Positions 1 through 5,038 of a stretch of DNA of 5,177 nt are shown here, in pieces. Position 1 is the stretch's first letter, and each line of letters opens with the position of its first letter. The DNA is from an uncultured bacterium. Its GTDB lineage: Bacteria > Bacillota_I > Bacilli_A > RF39 > UBA660. The stretch covers positions 1 to 5,177 of the forward strand of contig CASEAD010000163.1 in NCBI GenBank assembly GCA_949285775.1, given 5' to 3'. The position numbers were made by a program, and so were the translations under genes. The notes beneath the pieces are model-generated. The model was given only the letters and a program-made list of their open reading frames with translations. It was not told where the DNA came from and made no database searches.

Positions 1-108
1 CATCTGCTCTTGTTCTCCAAGTTTCATAATAGAGCCCTTACCAAATTGCTTTTCTATATCCGCCATCACTTGCGCCAACGCCTTATCTTTTTCTAATACT
101 TTACTCAT
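1..108 (-). CDS. recA: RecA recombinase, N-terminal fragment (runs off left edge)
   Basis: RecA forms filaments on single-stranded DNA, drives homologous strand exchange and stimulates LexA self-cleavage in the SOS response. Only the first 36 codons are in the window, and the frame stays open to base 1. The residues match the family N-terminus: an alpha-helical start rich in Lys/Ala, then the hallmark IEKQFGKGSIMKLGE block; the Walker A and catalytic regions lie outside the window. Two adjacent ATG codons occur (109-111 and 106-108). The AGGAG ribosome site at 116-120 is 4 bases from the first and 7 from the second, so I chose the second (protein begins MSKVLEKDKAL). Alanine is mostly GCG here, unlike the AT-rich codons of the neighbouring genes, which may reflect high expression. 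It has its own promoter and SOS box and is separated from rlmH by a terminator. Identity is secure despite the short length. Confidence 0.93.
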   Translation of the reverse strand, partial: MSKVLEKDKALAQVMADIEKQFGKGSIMKLGEQEQM

Positions 109-115
109 CATCTAT

Positions 116-121
116 CTCCTT
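116..121 (-). promoter_or_regulatory. recA ribosome binding site
   Basis: The minus strand reads AAGGAG here. It lies 7 bases before the ATG at 106-108 and only 4 before the ATG at 109-111, which favours the second ATG as the recA start. Confidence 0.75.
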
Positions 122-139
122 TTCTCACTGTACACCTCA

Positions 140-168
140 ATTATATAATACCCCCAACTCTTTGTCAA
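140..168 (-). promoter_or_regulatory. recA promoter, consensus sigma-A type
   Basis: On the minus strand TTGACA (163-168) and TATAAT (140-145) are separated by exactly 17 bases, so both hexamers are perfect consensus. The expected transcript start is near 133, giving a leader of about 25 bases before recA. The SOS box lies 8 bases upstream of the -35. A consensus promoter with LexA-type control fits a strong but repressible gene. Confidence 0.9.
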
Positions 169-176
169 TACTAAAA

Positions 177-190
177 CGAACATTTGTTCA
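177..190 (-). promoter_or_regulatory. LexA (DinR) SOS box upstream of recA
   Basis: The minus strand reads TGAACAAATGTTCG: a perfect GAAC-N4-GTTC palindrome (178-189). The middle AAAT fits the RNRY spacer of the Bacillus-type SOS box (CGAAC-RNRY-GTTY). The box sits 8 bases upstream of the recA -35, centred near -50, and 3 bases after the rlmH terminator stem. Known biology: LexA binds such boxes and is released after DNA damage. That LexA binds here is inferred from sequence and location only; lexA itself is not in the window. Confidence 0.85.
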
Positions 191-193
191 TAA

Positions 194-218
194 AAACATA
201 CCTACTTATGGTATGTTT
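194..218 (-). terminator. Intrinsic terminator of the rplI-rlmH operon, overlapping the rlmH stop
   Basis: A perfect 9-bp inverted repeat (AAACATACC at 194-202, GGTATGTTT at 210-218) surrounds a 7-base loop. Read on the minus strand, the second arm ends in a run of five T. The first arm lies inside the last codons of rlmH and the TAG stop (202-204) sits at the loop/stem junction, so the ribosome must clear the stop before the hairpin can form fully. It ends the five-gene operon just before the recA control region. Confidence 0.85.
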
Positions 219-636
219 CATTATTTAATATCTTAAATCCCCTATAAATCTGTTCTAATAATATAACTCTAAATAATTGATGAGGAAAAGTCAATCTTGA
301 AAAAGACAACTTATAATTAGAAATATTCTTAACCCTATCATCAAGACCATCAGACCCACCTATAACAAAAACAATATTAGAGTACCTTGCTAAATTCTTA
401 TCCAACATATCAGCAAATTCTAAAGAATTCATACCATTACCCTCAATTTCCAAAGTAATAACATAGTCCTTACTTCCAATATGCCTAAGAATTAAATCCC
501 CTTCAGACTTAATATTACTATCTATCACCTCTTCAATAACAACCTTATGATACCTAGTAAGCCTTTTCATATATTCTTGAATAGCATCCCTATAAAAAGA
601 TTCCTTAACCTTACCAACACATATAATCTTTATCAT
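202..636 (-). CDS. rlmH: RlmH, 23S rRNA (pseudouridine-1915-N3) methyltransferase
   Basis: RlmH is a cytoplasmic SPOUT-class methyltransferase that uses S-adenosylmethionine to methylate N3 of pseudouridine 1915 in helix 69 of 23S rRNA, acting on assembled ribosomes. The whole family pattern is visible: N-terminal IKIICVGKVKE, VITLEIEG near residues 59-66, the SAM-binding FVIGGSDG loop (90-97), and the C-terminal knot LSFSRLTFPHQLFRVILLEQ (from 110), ending in the family's typical YHK. At 144 residues it is shorter than the usual 155-159; the missing part is in the acidic loop after residue 38, while all conserved blocks remain, so it looks functional. Start and walJ stop share ATGA (633-636), implying translational coupling; a CGGAG at 648-652 is a distant ribosome site (11 bases). 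It is the last gene of the operon. Confidence 0.96.
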   Translation of the reverse strand: MIKIICVGKVKESFYRDAIQEYMKRLTRYHKVVIEEVIDSNIKSEGDLILRHIGSKDYVITLEIEGNGMNSLEFADMLDKNLARYSNIVFVIGGSDGLDDRVKNISNYKLSFSRLTFPHQLFRVILLEQIYRGFKILNNETYHK

Positions 637-1391
637 ATACTAACTAACTCCGTTTCCTCATCTTGCTTAGCAATTATTATTTTATCTACCCTAAGATTAC
701 TACCATTTAACCTCTCAACTAAAGTATTATAAGCTATCTCCTCAGTATTATTCTCCTCTGATAAATGTGCTAAAACAATACACTTAGTCTTATTACCTAT
801 AAAAGTAGACAAATATCTAGAAGAATCATAATTAGACAAATGCCCCTTATCACCAAGTATTCTTTGCCTTAACCTAAAAGGATAAGACCCATTATTAAGC
901 ATCTCCACATCATGATTAGACTCTAATATATATGTATCCCTATTACTTAAAATATCAAAATACTTCTTATTAATATAACCAGTATCCGTAATATAAACAA
1001 TACTTTTACCATCACCATTCACAACATAACCAACCGAATCATCAGCATCATGCGACGTTTTAATAACCTGTACAAACAAATTCTTAATTTGAAAAACATC
1101 GTTACTAATCACACAATAATTACTAATATAATCCAGATCTTTAAGCATCTCAGAAGTTACATAAACCTTAGTGTTATATTTCTTACAAAACACCTTAAGT
1201 CCCTTTATATGATCAACATGAGTATGAGTAACAAGTATCGCATCAATATCCTTCGCATCAATCCCTAATCCTTTCAACTTATCCACAACATATTTACAAC
1301 TATTACCCATATCAATAATTATCCTAGTAGTACCACATTCAATATAAGTAGTATTCCCCTTACTCCCCGAAGACATTACTTCAAATTTCAT
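633..1391 (-). CDS. walJ: WalJ/YycJ, metallo-beta-lactamase-fold hydrolase (DNA exonuclease-like)
   Basis: This is a cytoplasmic metallo-beta-lactamase-fold protein of the YycJ/WalJ family. Relatives sit in the walRK cell-wall regulon operon of Bacillales and have been linked to 5'-3' exonuclease activity and DNA repair. Seen in the sequence: start MKFEVMSSGSKGNTTYIE, the metal-binding HTHVDH (residues 56-61), further probable metal ligands H114 (KTSHDA), D136 (YITDTG) and H209 (VLAHLSEENN), plus the family-specific LESNHD (156-161) and GHLSN (183-187). The 252-residue length is close to the family norm of about 260. The ATG shares one base with the upstream stop (TAATG) and I see no ribosome site, so translation probably depends on re-initiation after the M23 gene. 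It overlaps rlmH by four bases. Family assignment is firm; the exact substrate in this organism is inferred. Confidence 0.94.
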   Translation of the reverse strand: MKFEVMSSGSKGNTTYIECGTTRIIIDMGNSCKYVVDKLKGLGIDAKDIDAILVTHTHVDHIKGLKVFCKKYNTKVYVTSEMLKDLDYISNYCVISNDVFQIKNLFVQVIKTSHDADDSVGYVVNGDGKSIVYITDTGYINKKYFDILSNRDTYILESNHDVEMLNNGSYPFRLRQRILGDKGHLSNYDSSRYLSTFIGNKTKCIVLAHLSEENNTEEIAYNTLVERLNGSNLRVDKIIIAKQDEETELVSI

Positions 1392-2983
1392 TAATATAAA
1401 GACAAAGGATTGAACGGACTACCACCATATAAAGGCCTTCCTATATACGTTGCAAAATGCAAATGTGTTCCGCAATAAACACAACCAGAACTAGGAGATG
1501 GATAAACCTCCCCAGTATTCCCCATAGTTCCTATCTTTTGCCCACGACTAACAGTATCTCCAACAGAAACCAAAATACTAGCTAAATGCATATATTCTGT
1601 ATAATAATTCCCATTATTATGATTAATAACAATATAATTACCACGCCTTCCATTACAAGACAAGTTACCCGCTACACAACCACCTTTGGTTTCAATAACA
1701 GTTCCATTATTAGCAGCATATATATCAGAACCCCAACCAGGACCAGAAATATCAATCGCAGAATGCATACTACCCCAACGATAACCATAATAAGTTGTAA
1801 TCGTATACGGCGTTTCAGTAGGCCAAGCCCAATAAGATAAATCAGCAATATGCGGAACTTCCTTCATCCCCTTTACAATAACCTTATTAACAGTAGGCTT
1901 TAATTCAACAGAACTAAGCGTCTGCGTAGCAGCCAATTGTCCATTTATATACTGATATTCCCTATTTACCCTATATAAACCATTTTCACCTTCCTGTAAC
2001 ACATATTCAACATTCTGTAATTCATTTTCATCATATCTTATATCAACAGAAAAATCCCTTTCCTCATCAACAACCCTATTATATTCAACAACAACATTAA
2101 TAACCGGATCAATAAGACCAACATTAACTTCTTGTCCCTCATAAAGCAAAGTATTCTCACTTTTAAATGAAGGATTAGCTAACAAAAATTCTTGAGTATT
2201 TAAACGATTTGCCTCAGCAATAGTTTCTACAGTATCTCCTTCCTGAACAATATAAGTCTCCTGATCATCTAAAGTACCATATAATAAATACTTAGCCAAA
2301 TCCTCAGAACTAGTAAATATTTCTTCATCAATAGAAATATATCCCGTTCTATAAGTAATATCCTCATAAATATCTATATCCTTGATAACACTACCAGTAT
2401 CCACAATCTCAGCCTGTTCACTATTAATATACTTAGAATATTCCTCCTCGTCGACAAAAGATTTAATCAATTCAATAATAGCATCATCAAAAATCTCTTT
2501 ATTAATAACATAAATATATAAATAACTACTATCATCAGAATTTACATCATCCTCTAAAGAATTACCACCAACCTCAAACAACTCATCACTAACTTGACCA
2601 GTAGCAATTTCTTCATCATTCTTTTCAATCGTAATAATCGTACCCTTAACTGTAAATTGTTCCAACTTAACTATATCATCATAAACCTCTTCATTACTAT
2701 CAACATCACCATCATAAGTAATAACCTTCTTAACAACAACTCCATTAGGAACATAAACCTTATCAACACCATACTTTTGCTTTATAGCATCATCTTTCTC
2801 ATTAATATAATTATCAAAATCATCTTTCGAAGCAAGAGTACCAACCAACTTTCCATCAATATAAACTTTATATACCTCCGTAGGAGTCAAATTTGAAAAA
2901 CTCACAAACCCCAAACAAAAAGTAAGTACTCCAACAAAAATAATAACTATTACATAAGAAATCCTAAAATGCTCATTTTGCAC
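1391..2983 (-). CDS. Membrane-anchored M23 metallopeptidase with LysM and G5-like domains
   Basis: This is a probable peptidoglycan endopeptidase facing outside the membrane. Order of parts in 530 residues: short basic-ended N-terminus; one hydrophobic segment (about 8-29) acting as anchor or uncleaved signal; an acidic extracellular region (30-240) with two stretches of the form seen in related Firmicutes proteins; a LysM domain (about 243-288, YIVQEGDTVETIAEANRL) for binding peptidoglycan; a G5-like domain (about 294-373); and a C-terminal M23 domain (about 393-525). The zinc and catalytic residues are present: H407 and D411 (MHSAIDIS), H466 (YMHLAS), H507 and H509 (GTHLHF). Four cysteines (436, 443, 501, 504) lie in the catalytic domain. 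The start is GTG; an in-frame TGA immediately precedes it, and GGTGG lies shortly upstream. It overlaps dnaB by 11 bases. No gene name can be assigned safely. Confidence 0.92.
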   Translation of the reverse strand: MQNEHFRISYVIVIIFVGVLTFCLGFVSFSNLTPTEVYKVYIDGKLVGTLASKDDFDNYINEKDDAIKQKYGVDKVYVPNGVVVKKVITYDGDVDSNEEVYDDIVKLEQFTVKGTIITIEKNDEEIATGQVSDELFEVGGNSLEDDVNSDDSSYLYIYVINKEIFDDAIIELIKSFVDEEEYSKYINSEQAEIVDTGSVIKDIDIYEDITYRTGYISIDEEIFTSSEDLAKYLLYGTLDDQETYIVQEGDTVETIAEANRLNTQEFLLANPSFKSENTLLYEGQEVNVGLIDPVINVVVEYNRVVDEERDFSVDIRYDENELQNVEYVLQEGENGLYRVNREYQYINGQLAATQTLSSVELKPTVNKVIVKGMKEVPHIADLSYWAWPTETPYTITTYYGYRWGSMHSAIDISGPGWGSDIYAANNGTVIETKGGCVAGNLSCNGRRGNYIVINHNNGNYYTEYMHLASILVSVGDTVSRGQKIGTMGNTGEVYPSPSSGCVYCGTHLHFATYIGRPLYGGSPFNPLSLY

Positions 2984-4319
2984 TCATACCACCATCTTTC
3001 TTTATCGACAAAAAAGTAGAAGTTTTCTTCTTAAACAACATATCAATATTACCAATAGGACCATTACGATGTTTAAGTATAATAAGTTGAATAGGAACCG
3101 GCATATTATCATCAACAGGAGCCTCCACATCAGGAGCATGTAAAGCCGCTACTATATCAGCATCCTGCTCAATAGAACCAGATTCCCTTAAATCACTCAA
3201 AACAGGCTTCTTATCCTCTCTCTTTTCCACACTTCTAGATAATTGAGACAAAGCAATAACAGGAACCTCTAGTTCCAAAGCCATAGTTTTCAAACTCCTA
3301 GATATTTCCGACACTTCTTGTTGTCTACTACCAACATATTTAGAAGAAGAATCAATAAGTTGCAAATAATCTATTATAACCAACCCTAATCCCTCTCCTT
3401 GTGTTGAAAGCCTACGACATTTAGCCTTAATTTCACTAGCAGTAATACCACCAGCATCATGAAAATAAATATTAGTATCAGCAAGTTGACTAATAGCTTC
3501 ATTTACCCTACGCCAATCCTCATTTTCCATTTTCCCAGTCTGTAATTTTTTATTATCAACCTGTCCCAAAGAACTAATCATTCTCATAATAAGCTGTTCC
3601 GCAGGCATCTCCAATGAAAAAATAGCAATATTCTTCTTAGTACTCTTAGCAGCAGCACAAGCAATATTTAAAGCAAACGCAGTTTTACCAACCGCAGGAC
3701 GCGCCGCTACAATAACCAATTGAGTAGGACTAAAACCATTAGTTAAATTATCTAAATCAATAAGACCAGTCGTAAGTCCAGTAACTCTCCCCTTATTTTT
3801 AGATAAAATATCCAAATCCCTTTGTGCCTTATCTAGTACTTCTTTAACACTTCTGAATTCACTAGTCCTCCTAGATTGCGTAACATTCAAAATACCCTTC
3901 TCAGCTTCTTCTACAACCTCACCAATAGAAAGTTCAGGATTATTAGCTCTAGTAATAATATCAGTAGCAACTTCTATCATTCTTCTTAAAGTATATTTCT
4001 CTAAAACAATATTAATATAATATTCACAATTAGCACCTGTTGCAACAGAATTAATAACACTATTTAAATACTCAACACCACCTATTTGATTAATAATCCC
4101 TCTACTCATACACTCAGCAGTAACTGTACTAGCATCAACTGGTTTCTTATTCTCATATAAACTTTGAATCACCTCAAAAATCTTACTATGACTATCCAAA
4201 TAAAAAACCCGATTTGAAACCTCTTCACACACCTTCTGCAAAGTTTCATAAGACCAAAAAGCAGAACCAATTAAGGCTTTTTCTGCTTCAATATTATGAG
4301 GTAGCCCATTACCATTCAT
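2973..4319 (-). CDS. dnaB: DnaB-type replicative DNA helicase (DnaC of B. subtilis)
   Basis: The hexameric 5'-3' helicase unwinds DNA at the replication fork and binds primase. The N-terminal domain (from LPHNIEAEKALIGS) is followed by a linker and a RecA-like motor from about residue 177. Numbered from the ATG: Walker A ARPAVGKT (206-213), catalytic E237 in SLEMP, Walker B VIIDYLQL with D317, the SQLSRSVEKREDKKP segment near 358, DLRESGSIEQDAD before 388, and arginine finger R418 in KHRNGP. At 448 residues it is full length, with no intein. I chose ATG at 4317-4319 because AGGTG precedes it by six bases; a GTG at 4326-4328 would add three residues but has poorer signals. The upstream rplI stop is only nine bases away. 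Position 388-397 (DIVAALHAPD) departs from the common DIVMFLYRD pattern. Confidence 0.96.
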   Translation of the reverse strand: MNGNGLPHNIEAEKALIGSAFWSYETLQKVCEEVSNRVFYLDSHSKIFEVIQSLYENKKPVDASTVTAECMSRGIINQIGGVEYLNSVINSVATGANCEYYINIVLEKYTLRRMIEVATDIITRANNPELSIGEVVEEAEKGILNVTQSRRTSEFRSVKEVLDKAQRDLDILSKNKGRVTGLTTGLIDLDNLTNGFSPTQLVIVAARPAVGKTAFALNIACAAAKSTKKNIAIFSLEMPAEQLIMRMISSLGQVDNKKLQTGKMENEDWRRVNEAISQLADTNIYFHDAGGITASEIKAKCRRLSTQGEGLGLVIIDYLQLIDSSSKYVGSRQQEVSEISRSLKTMALELEVPVIALSQLSRSVEKREDKKPVLSDLRESGSIEQDADIVAALHAPDVEAPVDDNMPVPIQLIILKHRNGPIGNIDMLFKKKTSTFLSIKKDGGMSAK

Positions 4320-4328
4320 ACCCAACAC

Positions 4329-4769
4329 CTACTTCTCAATCAACATAACTTTCAATAATGCACTTACCTTCCTATGTAAATTAATAGAAACATTATGCAT
4401 TCCCAATAAACTTAAAGAACCATCTATCTTAATTTTCTTTTTATCAATTACAATACCTCTTTTCTTTAATTCTTCACATATCTGTTTACTACTAATAGAA
4501 CCAAAAACTCTACCATTATTACATTCAACCTTAAACTCCAAAATAAGACTTTCAATTTTCTTCTTAAGTTCATTAGCAATATTAATATCTTCTTGCTCTT
4601 TCAACGCAATATTTTTCAAATCAGAACTTAAAATCTCTGAACTAGTCTTAGTATATTTAACAGCATAACCATTTTTTATCAAATAATTAATAGCATAACC
4701 ATCACTAACCTCTTTTATCTCATTAACTTTACCTTGTTTTTTTAAATCTTTAATAAAAATAACCTTCAT
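4329..4769 (-). CDS. rplI: Large-subunit ribosomal protein L9
   Basis: L9 binds 23S rRNA near the base of the L1 stalk and helps frame maintenance and factor-dependent steps of translation. The 146 residues show the two-domain plan: N-terminal rRNA-binding domain (MKVIFIKDLKKQGKVNEIKE, DGYAINYL at 23-30), a long central helix, and the C-terminal domain with NGRVFGSISSKQI (85-97) and the closing LLGMHNVSINLHRKVSALLKV. Most relatives have DGYARN where this one has DGYAIN (I27), a notable change in a conserved rRNA-contact loop. A ribosome site AAGGTGG lies 7 bases before the ATG, and a good promoter lies just upstream, so rplI is the first gene of the operon. In B. subtilis the phosphodiesterase gdpP precedes rplI; here no intact gene does. 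Confidence 0.96.
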   Translation of the reverse strand: MKVIFIKDLKKQGKVNEIKEVSDGYAINYLIKNGYAVKYTKTSSEILSSDLKNIALKEQEDINIANELKKKIESLILEFKVECNNGRVFGSISSKQICEELKKRGIVIDKKKIKIDGSLSLLGMHNVSINLHRKVSALLKVMLIEK

Positions 4770-4776
4770 AACAATC

Positions 4777-4783
4777 CCACCTT
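4777..4783 (-). promoter_or_regulatory. rplI ribosome binding site
   Basis: The minus strand reads AAGGTGG, 7 bases before the rplI ATG (4767-4769). It is one of the clearest ribosome sites in the host genes here, as expected for a ribosomal protein gene. Confidence 0.75.
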
Positions 4784-4793
4784 CATATTAACA

Positions 4794-4822
4794 ATTATAC
4801 TATAATTATAAATTCAAGTAAA
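4794..4822 (-). promoter_or_regulatory. Promoter of the rplI-dnaB-M23-walJ-rlmH operon
   Basis: On the minus strand TTTACT (4817-4822) and a perfect TATAAT (4794-4799) are separated by 17 bases. The -35 matches TTGACA at four of six positions. The expected start near 4787 leaves a leader of about 18 bases that includes the ribosome site. No other good promoter is visible at the gene junctions downstream, which are too tight for one, so this probably drives all five genes. Confidence 0.75.
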
Positions 4823-4823
4823 G

Positions 4824-4854
4824 AAAAAAGAATCAAAACAATTGTAAGATTCTT
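4824..4854 (-). terminator. Leftward intrinsic terminator upstream of the rplI promoter
   Basis: AAGAATC and GATTCTT form a 7-bp inverted repeat (4828-4834 with 4848-4854) around a 13-base loop. Read leftward, the second arm runs directly into a T-tract (4824-4829). It stands just before the rplI -35 and 9 bases after a possible stop codon at 4864-4866, so it would end a leftward gene that once lay upstream. The stem is AT-rich, so its strength is uncertain. Confidence 0.6.
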
Positions 4855-4863
4855 ATATTTAAA

Positions 4864-4941
4864 CTACGCCTTTTTAGTTTTAAACCTATTAATAAAATCA
4901 CTAAACTCCCATCTTTGACACTTGTAATAAAAAATTATGTT
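4864..4941 (-). pseudogene. Possible 3' remnant of an unidentified leftward gene, cut off by the insertion sequence
   Basis: The minus strand is open for 25 codons and ends with TAG at 4864-4866, nine bases before the leftward terminator. The encoded tail contains CQRWEFSDFINRFKTKKA, with a protein-like mix of charged and aromatic residues. The + strand here has about 15 C to 4 G (4861-4924), the same bias as the host minus-strand genes. There is no start codon, and a TAG (4942-4944) closes the frame upstream, just where the insertion-sequence hairpin begins. I infer the C-terminus of a host gene joined to insertion-sequence DNA; the innermost codons may already belong to the insertion sequence. 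I do not recognise the family. A chance open frame remains possible. Confidence 0.35.
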
Positions 4942-4968
4942 CTAGGACTTATAAATCCTAGTTTTTTT
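4942..4968 (+). terminator. Rightward hairpin with T-tract in front of the transposase
   Basis: CTAGGA (4942-4947) pairs with TCCTAG (4956-4961) around an 8-base loop and is followed on the + strand by seven T (4962-4968). No rightward gene lies upstream in the window. It may shield the transposase from read-in transcription coming from neighbouring DNA, as described for several insertion sequences; that role is inferred. Confidence 0.55.
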
Positions 4969-4979
4969 AAATTTTACTC

Positions 4980-5008
4980 TTGCGTACATAAACCGTACAT
5001 GGTATAAT
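4980..5008 (+). promoter_or_regulatory. Transposase promoter
   Basis: TTGCGT (4980-4985) and TATAAT (5003-5008) are spaced by 17 bases, and TGG directly before TATAAT gives an extended -10. The predicted start is near 5015, about 24 bases before the ATG. A second TATAAT at 5014-5019 lacks a matching -35. Confidence 0.6.
4983..5000 (+). repeat. Direct repeat CGTACAT x2 in the transposase promoter spacer
   Basis: CGTACAT occurs at 4983-4989 and 4994-5000, one per 11 bases, which places both copies on the same face of the helix. They lie between and over the -35 and extended -10 of the transposase promoter, so they could be a binding site for a regulator or the transposase itself. No function is shown by the sequence alone. 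Confidence 0.5.
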
Positions 5009-5021
5009 ATTAATATAATGT

Positions 5022-5030
5022 AAGGAGGTG
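5022..5030 (+). promoter_or_regulatory. Transposase ribosome binding site
   Basis: AAGGAGGTG is a near-complete match to the 16S anti-Shine-Dalgarno complement and lies 8-10 bases before the ATG at 5039. It is stronger than any ribosome site in the host operon and fixes the transposase start. Confidence 0.8.
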
Positions 5031-5038
5031 CCACACTT

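Noticed and set aside
547..732. Rightward open frame of 61 codons
   Set aside because: It is antisense to rlmH/walJ, has no ribosome site, and both underlying genes are firmly identified.
1050..1268. Rightward open frame of 72 codons
   Set aside because: It lies wholly antisense to walJ, is Ile/Asn-rich as expected from the reverse of an AT-rich gene, and has no initiation signals.
1586..1840. Rightward open frame of 84 codons
   Set aside because: It is antisense to the M23 catalytic domain; its Ile/Thr/Arg-rich low-complexity product is a shadow of that gene.
2594..2896. Rightward open frame of 100 codons
   Set aside because: It is antisense to the N-terminal part of the M23 gene and encodes almost only Ile, Asn, Leu and Ser, a composition shadow.
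2973..2975. TGA read as tryptophan (Mycoplasma code)
   Set aside because: TGA ends dnaB and walJ exactly where the families end, and tryptophans use TGG, so the standard bacterial code applies.
4326..4328. GTG as the dnaB start
   Set aside because: It lies inside the likely AGGTG ribosome site for the ATG at 4317-4319, and the family N-terminus does not need the extra residues; it is kept as an alternative only.
4915..4941. Rightward promoter beginning with TTGACA at 4915-4920
   Set aside because: The best -10 (TATGTT, 4936-4941) is weak and only 15 bases away, and any transcript would run straight into the hairpin at 4942-4968.
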